From JBBSDV01 sp038240335 (GTDB taxonomy: Bacteria > Chloroflexota > Dehalococcoidia > DSTF01 > JACRBR01), in assembly GCA_038240335.1 (NCBI GenBank), contig JBBSDV010000002.1, positions 1-46,385 of the forward strand: a stretch of 46,385 bases of DNA, in the 5' to 3' direction. Shown piece after piece: positions 14,878 through 23,521 of the stretch (positions are counted from its first letter, which is position 1; every line of letters begins with the position of its first letter). A model generated the notes under the pieces. It did no database searches. It saw only the letters and a list, made by a program, of their open reading frames with translations, and had not been told where the DNA came from. The translations under genes were made by a program, and so were the position numbers.

Positions 14878-15738
14878 ATGAAGAGAGCGCTTGTGCTCGG
14901 CGGCGGCGGCGCAGTCGGAGTCGGTTGGGAGATAGGCCTCCTCGCCGGCCTACTCGAAGGCGGCGCAGACCTTCGGGACGCCGATCTCATCGTCGGCACC
15001 TCCGCCGGCTCTGTGGTCGGCACCCAGATCGCGCTCGGGCGCGACGCACGCGAGCTGCTGCGCGAGCATGGGGACCGCAAACCGCCGGCCGGCAACAACA
15101 TGCCATCGGATCCATCGCACGTCATGGAGGCGTTCAAGCTCTGGGCCTCGTTCGACGAGATGACGCCGGACCGTTGCGCGCAGATCGGCCGTGTCGCGAT
15201 GCAGGCGAAAACGGTACCCGAGGACAAGTGGGTGGCGCAGTTCGCCGAAGGCGTGTCCGACTGGCCGGACAAGCCGCTGCTCATTACCGCCGTCGATTGC
15301 GAGACCGGCGCATTCCGCACCATCGACCGCAGCCAGGGCGTGCCGATCGCCCGCGCGATCGCCGCATCTTGCTCCGTGCCCGGCATGTTTCCGTCGGTCG
15401 AGATCGAAGGCCGCCGCTACACCGACGGCGGCGTCCGCTCGAGCACCTCCGCTGACGCCGTGACGGCGATCCGCCCGGACATCGTGCTGATTCTCGCCCC
15501 AATGGCGAAGGGAACCGAGGGCGTCGGCCGTCTATCCACGCGGCAGGCCGAGCACGAGCGCGCGCAGCTTGAAGAACAGGGCGCGTCCGTCCGCGTGATC
15601 GTTGTCGAGGAAGCGCTCCAACCGCGCGTCGCGAACGGCATGGACCCGGCGTCCGGCGCCATCGCAGCCGAAGGCGGCTACGAGCACGGTCTTCGCCTCG
15701 CCGCCGAGCTCGGCCCATGGTGGCGGGCAGATCTGTAG
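14878..15738 (+). CDS. Patatin-like phospholipase / lipid acyl hydrolase
   Basis: 286 aa from the ATG at 14878, chosen because GAGGAG lies just upstream. The oxyanion-hole motif GGGGAVG (8-14), nucleophile elbow G40-T-S42-A-G and catalytic Asp in DGG (D183) form the patatin Ser-Asp dyad. No signal peptide or membrane segment, so it is probably cytosolic, acting on phospholipid or acyl esters. It follows cimA by 51 nt; no functional link is apparent. Confidence 0.85.
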   Translation: MKRALVLGGGGAVGVGWEIGLLAGLLEGGADLRDADLIVGTSAGSVVGTQIALGRDARELLREHGDRKPPAGNNMPSDPSHVMEAFKLWASFDEMTPDRCAQIGRVAMQAKTVPEDKWVAQFAEGVSDWPDKPLLITAVDCETGAFRTIDRSQGVPIARAIAASCSVPGMFPSVEIEGRRYTDGGVRSSTSADAVTAIRPDIVLILAPMAKGTEGVGRLSTRQAEHERAQLEEQGASVRVIVVEEALQPRVANGMDPASGAIAAEGGYEHGLRLAAELGPWWRADL

Positions 15739-15849
15739 GTTTTCCTTCGTACTTCATAATTCAGGTCGGTTTTGGTGCACGCGAGATGCATGGCTGCGAG
15801 AATAATCTGTGATGGTTAACGTTCGAGATCTGACCAGGAACCGCGAACC

Positions 15850-15902
15850 GAGGCGCAACTACAAACGACAAACTACGAACGACAAACTAACCACGCTAAA
15901 CT
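15850..15902 (+). repeat. Degenerate 7-nt-period repeat ending in a -10 box
   Basis: The run reads as heptamers ACTACAA/ACGACAA/ACTACGA/ACGACAA/ACTAACC/ACGCTAA. Its end supplies TAAACT (15897-15902), a -10-like box 6 nt before the ATG at 15909. The repeat therefore merges into the promoter of the next gene. Confidence 0.55.
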
Positions 15903-15908
15903 AGCCCG

Positions 15909-16535
15909 ATGGGCGAAGATGTCACCGCCGGCGACGGTCTGACGCAGGAGCTTTGCGATGCGCTCCTCGAGATCCTGCGCGCCATCGTACCCGCCATGTT
16001 CAAGGCGCAGCAGCCGTGGGCCGTCATGGGCAGCACCGCCTCGGTGCTCCAGGGCATCCCCCACTACATCCCGCCCGACATCGATCTCGTGACCACGATG
16101 GAGGGCGCCTACATCATGTCCGGCGCTGTTGGCAATTGCGGCGCCACGGTGCGCCCCGTCGCCTTCAGCGAATCCGACCGCTACTCGAGCCACTTCGGCA
16201 TCTTCGAAGTGCGCGACGTCAAAGTTGAGGTGATGGGCGACCTCGTGATCCACTGCGATGATGGCGTGATCAATGCCACAGAGCATTTCGCCCGCTGGAG
16301 CGACAAGGTGCGCGTACTTCACTTCGAGCAGTACCACATCCCCGTCGTGCCGCTCGAATGGCAGCTCGTCGCCAACGTGATGCTCCGCCGCCCCGAGCGC
16401 TCGGCTGGCGTCGCCGATTTCTTGAACGCGCACGGCTATGACGCTGCTTATCTCCGTGATCTCCTGCGCGACGAGCATCTCGGCGCGCGCACGATCGCCA
16501 CGTCGCGAAAGGCGGTGCATCTTGACGACGAGTGA
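15909..16535 (+). CDS. Nucleotidyltransferase-fold protein
   Basis: 208 aa. WAVMGSTASVLQGIP (G41, S42) followed by PPDIDLVT (D57, D59) is the GS..DxD pattern of the polymerase-beta-like nucleotidyltransferase superfamily, close to AbiEii/minimal NTase proteins. A third acidic residue is likely in VEVMGDLVIH. The substrate is unknown; no adjacent antitoxin-like gene is seen, so a toxin role is not supported. It starts a three-gene operon with a SAM methyltransferase (14-nt overlap) and an SDR-like protein (ATGA overlap). Confidence 0.7.
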   Translation: MGEDVTAGDGLTQELCDALLEILRAIVPAMFKAQQPWAVMGSTASVLQGIPHYIPPDIDLVTTMEGAYIMSGAVGNCGATVRPVAFSESDRYSSHFGIFEVRDVKVEVMGDLVIHCDDGVINATEHFARWSDKVRVLHFEQYHIPVVPLEWQLVANVMLRRPERSAGVADFLNAHGYDAAYLRDLLRDEHLGARTIATSRKAVHLDDE

Positions 16536-17415
16536 TAAGACATCGCCCGAGCGCGTCGAGCCGGATGTCTACACCGACGACTACTACCTGACCAACTGTC
16601 ACGGCTACGAAGACTTCGTCGTCAGCGCCGGCCGCAAAGTCGGACCGCGCTTCATCAAGGCGCTTTCGCTCGCCGGCGAGCTCCGTGGCAAGCGCGTGCT
16701 CGATATTGGCTGCGGCCGTGGCGAGCTCGTCATCCAGTCAGCGCTTCGTGGCGCAGATGCGTGGGGTATCGACTACGCACAGGCGGCCGTGGACATCGCC
16801 GCCGGTGCGCTCGCCGGCATCGACGCAGAGCTGCAGCGCCGCACACACATCGAGCAGATGGACGTAAAGGACCTGCGTTTTGATGACGCCTTCTTCGACG
16901 TCGTATTCATGATGGACGTCGTCGAGCACCTCTACCCGCATGAGCTCGCGCTCGCGTTCGACGAGCTGCATCGTACGATTCGGCCCGGCGGCCTCCTCGT
17001 CATGCACACATCGCCAAACAAAGTCTTCGAGGAAACGGTCTACCCGCACTACAGCCGTCGCATCAATCAAGTTGCGCTAGAGGCCGCGCGCGCGCTCAAG
17101 ATCAGCGATGGCCTGCTCAACGAAACCATGCTGCCGGTCGGTCGCGAGTTCCCGCACGACACGTTCGAGCGCGAGATGCACATCAACGAACAATCGGCGC
17201 CGAAGCTCCGCGCGGAGGTCGAGCATCACGGGTTCGCCGTCCGCAACATCGAGTTCTGGGAGCCTCCGGCCAAGGGTGGGTACTTCGAATCGCGACGGCT
17301 CAACATCGAACTGCGCGTGCTCGACTTCGTGCGATTCTTGCGGCCGCTGAGCCAATATCCGCCGCTCAACCGCTACTTCTGCAACCACATCTGGATGACG
17401 GCGGTGCGCTCATGA
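16522..17415 (+). CDS. Class I SAM-dependent methyltransferase
   Basis: 297 aa with a TTG start at 16522, overlapping the nucleotidyltransferase gene by 14 nt. Motif I is VLDIGCGRG (59-67), followed by GIDYAQAAVDIA, MDVKDLRFDDAFFDVVFMMDVVEHLYP and RPGGLLVMHTSPN, the usual order for UbiG/methyltransferase-11 proteins. The C-terminal ~90 residues carry extra aromatic-rich sequence, which may bind the acceptor. Acceptor unknown; the neighbours suggest nucleotide-sugar or envelope chemistry, but this is only inference. Confidence 0.85.
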   Translation: MTTSDKTSPERVEPDVYTDDYYLTNCHGYEDFVVSAGRKVGPRFIKALSLAGELRGKRVLDIGCGRGELVIQSALRGADAWGIDYAQAAVDIAAGALAGIDAELQRRTHIEQMDVKDLRFDDAFFDVVFMMDVVEHLYPHELALAFDELHRTIRPGGLLVMHTSPNKVFEETVYPHYSRRINQVALEAARALKISDGLLNETMLPVGREFPHDTFEREMHINEQSAPKLRAEVEHHGFAVRNIEFWEPPAKGGYFESRRLNIELRVLDFVRFLRPLSQYPPLNRYFCNHIWMTAVRS

Positions 17416-18002
17416 CCGACGCGACGCTGCTCGCCGGCCGCAACGCTCTGGTCCTTGGCGTCGAGCGTCCCGCTGGCCGCGCCGCCGCTGTCGCGCTCGC
17501 CGAGGCCGGCGCGAACGTCGCCGTCGTCACCGTCACCGAGGACACCAAGGCCGAGTTCGCGGCGAACAGCGCGGCCAACGAATTCTGGGCGCTCGGCCGC
17601 AAGGGTATCGCGCTCACCTCGGACGGCCGCGAGACGACCGTCGCCGAGGCGATCGCCGATGCTGCCGTAGAGCTCGGCCCGATCAGCATCCTCGTCTGGC
17701 ACGCTGACGCGGAGGTGAGTCGCGAGACGCTGAGCGGCCTCCGCTCGGATCCGGCGATCGTTATCATCGTCGCCGACGCCGATCCCGCGGCGAACCACGC
17801 GCTGCTCGCATGGACGCGTAATCTCGCCGACGCGGGCCTACGCGCGAACGCTGTGATCGTCTCGCGCGCTGTCGCCGATGCAATCGGCCCCGCGCTCAAG
17901 GAGCATCACGCGGCGCAGCCGCTCGACGTTCCCGCCGCCGTCCGTTATCTCGCATCCGACGCGAGCGCCGCGATCGAGGGCGCAGCGCTGGTCGCGGAGT
18001 AG
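17412..18002 (+). CDS. Short SDR-like Rossmann protein lacking the catalytic Tyr motif
   Basis: 196 aa, shorter than the usual ~250 of classical SDRs. The cofactor region is recognisable (NALVLGVERPAGRAAAVALAEAGANVAVV) and the end has VPAAVRYLASDASAAIEGA, as in SDRs. The central YxxxK motif and active-site Ser are absent: the corresponding stretch reads ANHALLAWTRNLADAGLRANAVIV. It may bind nucleotide without redox activity. The ATG overlaps the methyltransferase stop, so the two are probably co-translated. Confidence 0.7.
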   Translation: MTDATLLAGRNALVLGVERPAGRAAAVALAEAGANVAVVTVTEDTKAEFAANSAANEFWALGRKGIALTSDGRETTVAEAIADAAVELGPISILVWHADAEVSRETLSGLRSDPAIVIIVADADPAANHALLAWTRNLADAGLRANAVIVSRAVADAIGPALKEHHAAQPLDVPAAVRYLASDASAAIEGAALVAE

Positions 18003-18014
18003 CTCGGAGACCGC

Positions 18015-18464
18015 CTACGTGCTCGCGGCCTTGTCGACCGCTTCCTGCAGCTCTCGAAGCTTCCTCCGCGTGGCGCGATCACGCTCGAAGCGCTCAGAGA
18101 TGTCGCGTGCCTGCGCCATCGCTCCCATCACTTCGCCGTCCGCGCCGTGCACAATCGCAAAGCTCAGCTCTACGTAGATCGTCGAGCCATCCGCCTTCAG
18201 CGCCTTCGTCGGCAGAGATTCCCCGCGATATTTCGTGTCGCCCGCCGCGAGCGCGCGTTCGTACCCGGTCCAATGCGCGTCACGCAGATTCTCCGGGATG
18301 ATGAGATCGAGATTCTGGCCGATCGCACTCTCGGCACTGAACCCAAAAATGCGCTCGGAGGCCGGATTCCAGACGCGAATGACGCCGTCACGATCCGCGT
18401 AAATCAGCGCATCCGGCGTTTGATTCATCATGAGCGCGGGATCGAATGTGTTGGTGCCGGCCAT
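18015..18464 (-). CDS. Single PAS-domain protein
   Basis: 149 aa from the ATG at 18464, with AGGAGA about 9 nt upstream. A full PAS fold is visible: PDALIYADRDGVIRVWNPASERIFGFSAESAIGQ, then PENLR and a GESLPTKALKADGSTIYVELSFA strand pair, ending in ARDISERFERDRATRR, a likely coiled-coil helix. No output domain follows, so it must act by protein contact or as a free sensor. It is transcribed toward the SDR gene, convergent with the operon at 15909-18002. Confidence 0.85.
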   Translation of the reverse strand: MAGTNTFDPALMMNQTPDALIYADRDGVIRVWNPASERIFGFSAESAIGQNLDLIIPENLRDAHWTGYERALAAGDTKYRGESLPTKALKADGSTIYVELSFAIVHGADGEVMGAMAQARDISERFERDRATRRKLRELQEAVDKAAST

Positions 18465-18553
18465 CTCGAATCGTCTCCTCAAACGCCGTACATACGCTGT
18501 GTTGCAGCATACCGTGGCCTACCTCGTACCAGCCGAGCCGTCCGCAGTATCGA

Positions 18554-18559
18554 TACAAT
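18554..18559 (+). promoter_or_regulatory. Leaderless -10 box
   Basis: TACAAT lies 7 nt before the ATG at 18567, so transcription would begin at or next to the start codon. No Shine-Dalgarno is present. Confidence 0.45.
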
Positions 18560-18566
18560 GGGCACG

Positions 18567-19184
18567 ATGTCCGACCCATCGGTAAAACTGATCGAGAACG
18601 AGCCGACGCTGCTCGCACGCCAAACGCCGCGGTATAACGTGGCCGCGTCCTACGACGATCAGGCGATTGCGCAGAAAGCGGCGGCTGCACTGCGCTCCCT
18701 GAGCATCGAGATCGAACTGCTAGCAGTCGACGAGACTCCGCCGGTGATCGCATCACCTCCGACCGTGAGTCCGTCACCGCAACGCACATCGCTGGCCGTG
18801 CGGGCGATCTGGAGCGGGTTCCTATGGGGAGTCCCGGGCGCGCTTGTCGGTGGCCTGATCGGCCTCGCTATCGGCTCGCTCGGCGTCGACACGCCGCTGT
18901 TCGGCACGAATACCGCCCTCGAGGTGGCAAGCTGGGCGATGTTCTTGCACATCGCTGCCGCGCTCTGCGGCGTATACATCACACTCACTGACGACGAAGC
19001 ATGGGGCATCGAGCCAGCGGATAGCGCTGACGCGTCGCCGGCGTCGATTCACCTCGCCTTAAGCGACCGATCGATCGTCGACCGAGCGGAGCGTGTGCTC
19101 TGGGACGCCGGCGCCATCCGCATCACAGAGCGCGACGAAGTGGGCGGGACGCGAACCTGGACGCGCTCCGGCGCACATAGGTGA
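18567..19184 (+). CDS. Two-helix membrane protein of unknown function
   Basis: 205 aa from the ATG at 18567; another ATG 9 nt upstream lies within the promoter. The N-terminal ~75 residues are soluble (YNVAASYDDQAIAQKAAAALRSLSIEIELLAVD resembles a general-stress or flavor1-type repeat strand-helix unit), followed by two membrane segments (~82-108 and ~113-138), a short acidic link and a second soluble unit (IHLALSDRSIVDRAERVLWDAGAIRI). The two soluble units resemble each other, so the protein may be an internal duplication around a membrane hairpin. No named family. Confidence 0.65.
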   Translation: MSDPSVKLIENEPTLLARQTPRYNVAASYDDQAIAQKAAAALRSLSIEIELLAVDETPPVIASPPTVSPSPQRTSLAVRAIWSGFLWGVPGALVGGLIGLAIGSLGVDTPLFGTNTALEVASWAMFLHIAAALCGVYITLTDDEAWGIEPADSADASPASIHLALSDRSIVDRAERVLWDAGAIRITERDEVGGTRTWTRSGAHR

Positions 19185-19272
19185 GGAGCGATACCGAGGA
19201 GCTAGAAGCGCCCGATCTCCGGTGTCACACACCCGTTGTTGTACTCTCGCGCGAACTGCCCGACAATGAGGC

Positions 19273-19551
19273 ATGTCCGCCCTCAACGATCGCGATGTCT
19301 CCGCGCGTCTCGAAGCTCTTGCCGGCTGGCGGCTGGAGGATGGCGAGATCCGCAAGGAGTTCTCGTTCGACGACTTTCGTGCGGCGATGACCTTCGTGAA
19401 CAGCGTCGCCGATCTGGCAAACGCCGCGGATCATCATCCCGACATCGACATCCGATACAACCGCGTTCGCATCGCCCTTGCGACGCATAGCGAGGGCGGC
19501 ATCACCGAGAAGGATTTCGCGCTCGCGCAGCTCATCGAGGCTGCGACGTAG
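19273..19551 (+). CDS. 4a-hydroxytetrahydrobiopterin dehydratase (pterin carbinolamine dehydratase)
   Basis: 92 aa, the normal family length. It has the [E/D]F.F..F..A..F and AADHHPDI.I.YN.V.I.L.TH..GG.T..D signature, with the HHPD catalytic core near 54-57. The enzyme recycles pterin cofactor or acts as a transcription coactivator-like protein; no phenylalanine hydroxylase gene is in the window. It is followed after 17 nt by a DedA gene, probably one transcript. Confidence 0.92.
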   Translation: MSALNDRDVSARLEALAGWRLEDGEIRKEFSFDDFRAAMTFVNSVADLANAADHHPDIDIRYNRVRIALATHSEGGITEKDFALAQLIEAAT

Positions 19552-19568
19552 CGACGGACGGAGCCCCC

Positions 19569-20405
19569 GTGGCCGACGAGCCCGAAGAACACACAGATCG
19601 ATTCACCGAGTGGCTTAAGAAGAACGCGAATTGGCTGGCGCTTGGCTTCGCGCTGGTTTTCTTCGTGCTCCCCTACGTGTCACCGTTCGGCGCCGTCAAC
19701 CACTACCTGCACGCGCCACAGCGGCTGAGCGAGTGGACGCTGCGCAAGCTGGAGCAACTCTTTGTGCACTACGGTTACTACGTCGTCTTCTTCGGCGTGC
19801 TGATGGAGAATGCGATGTTCCTCGGCCTGCTCGTGCCGGGATCGATCATCCTCATCCTTGCCGGGCTCGCCGCCGAGAACGGCTCGATCAACCTGCCGCT
19901 GGTCGTCGCCCTCGGCATCGCCGGCACGATAATCGGCGACACGACGAGCTACTTCATCGGCCGCATGGGCTGGAGCCGCTTCCTCGAACGCGGCAGCATC
20001 GGCGTCATGATGGACAAGTTCCGCGGCGCGATGGATAAGAACCACACCTGGATCATTCTCGGCTACCACTTTGCCGGCTATTCGCGCGTCGTCGGCCCCG
20101 CCGGCGCCGGCATGTTCGGCGTCCCCTTCCGCAAGTGGGCCCCCCTCGACTACTTGGGTGGGAGCGCGTGGGTGACGCTGTACGTGTTGATAGGCGTCGT
20201 GCTCGGCCTCGCCGGCCTCGATTTCGGCGACACGAAGACGATGGCGCGCCTGCTCGAATGGTTCTTCACGGCGCTTATCGTCATTGCGGTAGCAATCGCC
20301 TGGTGGCGCACCTCCCGCAACGCTCAGCCGCCCGCCGACGGTGGAAATGGCGGCTCCGACGCGCGCGCAATCCCCGTCGCCATCCTCGTCGACGAAGAGC
20401 TATAG
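19569..20405 (+). CDS. DedA/SNARE-associated family membrane protein
   Basis: 278 aa, GTG start. About five or six membrane segments. The family motifs are MENAMFLGLLVPGSIILILAG (E before the re-entrant loop), GDTTSYFIGRMGW and the H.(A).(S)R motif seen as YHFAGYSRVVGPAGAGMFGVPFRKW. DedA proteins act as lipid scramblases or flippases, for example for undecaprenyl phosphate or phosphatidylethanolamine. The Pro/Gly-rich C-terminal tail is likely cytoplasmic. Confidence 0.9.
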   Translation: MADEPEEHTDRFTEWLKKNANWLALGFALVFFVLPYVSPFGAVNHYLHAPQRLSEWTLRKLEQLFVHYGYYVVFFGVLMENAMFLGLLVPGSIILILAGLAAENGSINLPLVVALGIAGTIIGDTTSYFIGRMGWSRFLERGSIGVMMDKFRGAMDKNHTWIILGYHFAGYSRVVGPAGAGMFGVPFRKWAPLDYLGGSAWVTLYVLIGVVLGLAGLDFGDTKTMARLLEWFFTALIVIAVAIAWWRTSRNAQPPADGGNGGSDARAIPVAILVDEEL

Positions 20406-20590
20406 CGCCGACCCCACGCGCGCCACTCGAGGCGGTGCCGATCTCCTCCAGTGCTTCTTGAGAGTCAGTGCTCAGCCAATGCGATGTATGAAGGTCACGC
20501 CTCGATTTGCATCGCCGGTCGAATGAAGCGGAGTGCTGAGGCGCCTGCCGGATCACGCTTCGCCCTCACCGACCACCGGTCACCAGACGG

Positions 20591-21445
20591 CTAGGCGTGG
20601 ATCTCCACTCGCATCCCCGGCGCGCCGAAGAGCCAGAAGTACTGCGCGTCGTGGAGCTGCATGCCGACGCACCCGTGGCTCGTGGCCGTCTGCCCGAAGA
20701 CCTCTTGTGGCCGCCAGTAGTTCAGGTGCAGCGCGTCGCCGCCGCGATCGTAGTACTGGGTGAAGAGCACGCGCTCGACGTCGTACGACGCCTGGCCCGC
20801 CGTGTACCCCGCCTGCGTCGCCGTCATCCGCTCGACCGCGAGCCGGCCATCCTTCTCGATCGAGTGCGTCCCGAGCGGGCTTGGAAACGCCGGCTGGCCC
20901 GTCGAGACGAGCGCCGTGTACACGGCCGCGTCGCCGATCATTGCCGAGGCCGTCTGCGTCGTCACGTTAACGTCGACCCATTTCTCCTCGCCGCGCGCAT
21001 CGGCGAGAGGCGAGGTATCCCCGGGGGTCAGAATGAATACGAATGCCGAGTACACATAACTTCCATCTGTGAGTTTGAACCATGTTCGCGTCCACGTCGG
21101 GATCGTCGTGAGCCACGTCTGGTTGCCCACCAGTACGTTCTCGCCCTGGACGGCGGAGTCGATTTGCACGCGCGCGAGATCCTTGATTGTCCTGACGACC
21201 GGCCCGCTCGTCGTCGGTCCGTCTCTGACACGCAGGTCGCCGCCCACAACGATCGCCGCACCGACGGAGAGCACCGGCGTCGGCGTGAAGCTCGGGAACG
21301 GCGTGACCGTCGGCGGGCCCGGCGTCGGCGTATCGCTCGCCCCGACCGTGGGCGTCTCCGTCGGCGCGGATGCGCGGCCGGAACAACCGACGGTGAGCAG
21401 CGCCAGCATTACGCCAAGCGACATGAGGATAGTTCGACCCGACAT
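20591..21445 (-). CDS. L,D-transpeptidase lipoprotein with SH3-like domain
   Basis: 284 aa. Lipoprotein signal with lipobox TVGC, a Thr/Pro linker (~25-57), an SH3-like segment (~60-140: GDLRVRDGPTTSGPVVRTIKDLARV) and a YkuD domain with HGCVGM (H257, Cys259). It cross-links peptidoglycan at the cell surface. A TAGGAT box 6 nt before the ATG implies a leaderless transcript. It differs from the enzyme at 10881-11612 by the SH3 module, so the two may have distinct roles. Confidence 0.88.
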   Translation of the reverse strand: MSGRTILMSLGVMLALLTVGCSGRASAPTETPTVGASDTPTPGPPTVTPFPSFTPTPVLSVGAAIVVGGDLRVRDGPTTSGPVVRTIKDLARVQIDSAVQGENVLVGNQTWLTTIPTWTRTWFKLTDGSYVYSAFVFILTPGDTSPLADARGEEKWVDVNVTTQTASAMIGDAAVYTALVSTGQPAFPSPLGTHSIEKDGRLAVERMTATQAGYTAGQASYDVERVLFTQYYDRGGDALHLNYWRPQEVFGQTATSHGCVGMQLHDAQYFWLFGAPGMRVEIHA

Positions 21446-21469
21446 GCGCCGATCCTAACGCGGTGAGAG

Positions 21470-21670
21470 TCGGGAGGCGAGAAGTACGAATCGCCCGAGA
21501 GCACGACGCCGATGCGGGAAATGCGAAGTGAAACCCGAAGGTCAGTCACCAACCACCTTTGACAAGCAACGAGCACGAGCAACAAGTAGGCCGGCAGAAG
21601 CCGCAGGCACCAGCAACCAGCCACGAGTTACCAGCGACCAACGGCGGTGGCCGCTACAAACTGCCTTCGC
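21470..21670 (+). repeat. Degenerate 7-nt-period repeat tract
   Basis: About 200 bp between two divergent genes is built from loose heptamers such as CAAGCAA/CGAGCAC/GAGCAAC and AGGCACC/AGCAACC/AGCCACG/AGTTACC/AGCGACC. The 15-mer CACCAGCAACCAGCC (21608-21622) is repeated exactly at 34002-34016 in another such tract. Confidence 0.6.
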
Positions 21671-21676
21671 TACACT
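21671..21676 (+). promoter_or_regulatory. Leaderless -10 box of mce
   Basis: TACACT lies 6 nt before the ATG at 21683 with no Shine-Dalgarno between. Confidence 0.45.
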
Positions 21677-21682
21677 CGCCGC

Positions 21683-22123
21683 ATGATCAAGAAGGTGCAT
21701 CACGTCGGGATCGTCGTGCGCGATATCGAGCAGGCGATGCGGTTCTATCGCGATACACTCGGCCTCGCACTCCACAAGATGGAGCTGATCCCCGAGCAGG
21801 GAGTCAAGGCGGCGTTGCTCACCCTGGGTGACAGCGAGATCGAACTCCTCGAGCCCACCGTCGCTGACAACGGTGTCGCCCGCTACCTCGAGCGGAAGGG
21901 AGAGGGTCTGCACCACATCTGCTTTCACGTCGACGACGTCGAGCGTGATCTCGCTGACCTGCGCGGATCCGGCACGGAGTTGATCGACCAGGAGACGCGC
22001 ATCGGCATTGCCGGCCGCATCTGTTTTCTGCACCCGAACGCCATGGATGGCACGCTCGTCGAGCTCTGCCAGCCGTTAGACGAATATGCGCAGCTTCATT
22101 CGACCGAACAGGTGACGCACTGA
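21683..22123 (+). CDS. mce: Methylmalonyl-CoA epimerase
   Basis: 146 aa, one full vicinal-oxygen-chelate unit pair. HHVGIVVRDIEQAMRFYRDTLGL, the metal ligands in HH.G, LHHICFHVDD and TLVELCQP, and the overall length match methylmalonyl-CoA epimerases, which interconvert the 2R and 2S isomers in propionyl-CoA metabolism. No mutase gene is in the window. The stop codon overlaps the start of a triple-VOC protein (TGATG), suggesting joint function. Confidence 0.88.
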   Translation: MIKKVHHVGIVVRDIEQAMRFYRDTLGLALHKMELIPEQGVKAALLTLGDSEIELLEPTVADNGVARYLERKGEGLHHICFHVDDVERDLADLRGSGTELIDQETRIGIAGRICFLHPNAMDGTLVELCQPLDEYAQLHSTEQVTH

Positions 22124-23499
22124 TGGCGTCTAGCCTCACCCTCGACCACGTCGTCATCGCCGTCCGTGATCTCGATGCCGCGACGAGCGATTACGAGACG
22201 CTGTTTGGGCGCGCGCCGTCGTGGCGCGGCGAGCACCCAAGATACGGCACCAACAACACCCTGTTTCGTATCGAAAACACCTACATCGAGCTGCTTGCGA
22301 TGGGCGCTGGCAAGGCCAAGGAGAAGCAGTGGCGCGAGCAGCTGGCGAAGCACCTCGACAAGCACGGCGAGGGTGTGTACGCGCTCGCGCTCGGCACGGA
22401 TGATGTGAAGGCGACGGCGCGCGGCATGCGCGATAACGGCATCGACATAGCCGATCCGCATGACGGCAACGGCGTCGATCTCATCACCGGCGCCCGCCGC
22501 AGCTGGCGTAACGCGCTCGTCGATCCAAAAACGACAAACGGCGCGCGCATCTTCGTCATCGAGCACATGTCCCCCGCCGAAACGCTGCCATCCGCCGAGA
22601 TCACGTCCGACCCCGGCACGTTCGTTCGCCGGATGGATCACGCCGTCGTCCTCTCCGCTGACATGGAAGCCGCGCGCCGCGTCTGGGACGATCAGATCGG
22701 CGCGAGGCTCGCGCTCGACCGCACGTTCCCCGATCGCAACACCCGGATTCTCTTCTTCCGTCTCGGCGATATCACGATCGAGATTAGCGGTGGCGCGTCG
22801 CAGAGCCGCGCGGGTGAGGGGAAGCCGGATCGGATTTGGGGCCTCGCGTGGGGCGTCGATAGTATCGAGGCGACCTGCGCGCGTCTCAACAGCGCCGGCA
22901 TCGAGACCTCCGGTCCTCGGCCGGGCATAAAGCCCGGTACGATCGTGGCAACTGCCAAGGGCGAGGCCACGCACGGCGTTGCGACGCTGCTCATCGAGCA
23001 CACGCCCGAGTCGTTTCGGCCCGAGTCGCGGGCCGCGCAGGGGGACGCGCTCAACAACACGCAGCCTCGCCGCGCCTTCACAGTGCGGTCGCTCGACCAC
23101 GTCGTCGTCTCAACCGCCGACATCGCGGCCACCGCCGCGAACTGGCGCGAGCATCTCGGCCTGCAGGTAGCGGAAACGCACGAGCCATCCTTCATGCCGA
23201 TCCGCATGGCGAAGTTGCCGGCAGGCGATGCCTTCGTCGAGCTCGTGCAGCCCCTTTCGGGCGACACTGGCATCGCGCGCACCATGAGCGAGCGTGGCCC
23301 CGGCATGCACTCCATCTCACTCGTCGTCGACGATGTCGATGCGGCGGTCGCCGACCTGCGAGCTAAGGGCGTCGAGGTGTCGAATGCCGAGGCCGGCGCG
23401 TGGCCAAACACGCGCGTCGCCCGCATCGCGCCCGCCGCCGCCAACGGCGTCCCCGTGCAGCTTCTCCAGAAGGACGCTCCTCCCCCGCGCGACGAATAG
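22123..23499 (+). CDS. Triple VOC-domain (glyoxalase-like) protein
   Basis: 458 aa with three consecutive VOC modules: ~6-160 (LDHVVIAVRDLDAATSDYETLFG, a glyoxalase-like pattern), ~168-300 (MDHAVVLSADMEAARRVWDDQIG) and ~325-450 (LDHVVVSTADIAATAANWREHLG). Only the last keeps the ordered set of ligands and the ending VPVQLLQ typical of an active unit; the other two look more divergent. VOC enzymes usually have two or four modules, so three in one chain is uncommon and implies either pairing with the adjacent epimerase or a vestigial module. Substrate unknown. Confidence 0.8.
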   Translation: MASSLTLDHVVIAVRDLDAATSDYETLFGRAPSWRGEHPRYGTNNTLFRIENTYIELLAMGAGKAKEKQWREQLAKHLDKHGEGVYALALGTDDVKATARGMRDNGIDIADPHDGNGVDLITGARRSWRNALVDPKTTNGARIFVIEHMSPAETLPSAEITSDPGTFVRRMDHAVVLSADMEAARRVWDDQIGARLALDRTFPDRNTRILFFRLGDITIEISGGASQSRAGEGKPDRIWGLAWGVDSIEATCARLNSAGIETSGPRPGIKPGTIVATAKGEATHGVATLLIEHTPESFRPESRAAQGDALNNTQPRRAFTVRSLDHVVVSTADIAATAANWREHLGLQVAETHEPSFMPIRMAKLPAGDAFVELVQPLSGDTGIARTMSERGPGMHSISLVVDDVDAAVADLRAKGVEVSNAEAGAWPNTRVARIAPAAANGVPVQLLQKDAPPPRDE

Positions 23500-23521
23500 T
23501 GGCCTCCAGATGGTGCATGGC

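Noticed and set aside
15909..16535. Toxin of an AbiE-type toxin-antitoxin pair
   Set aside because: The nucleotidyltransferase fold is present but no antitoxin gene adjoins it; the partners are a methyltransferase and an SDR-like protein.
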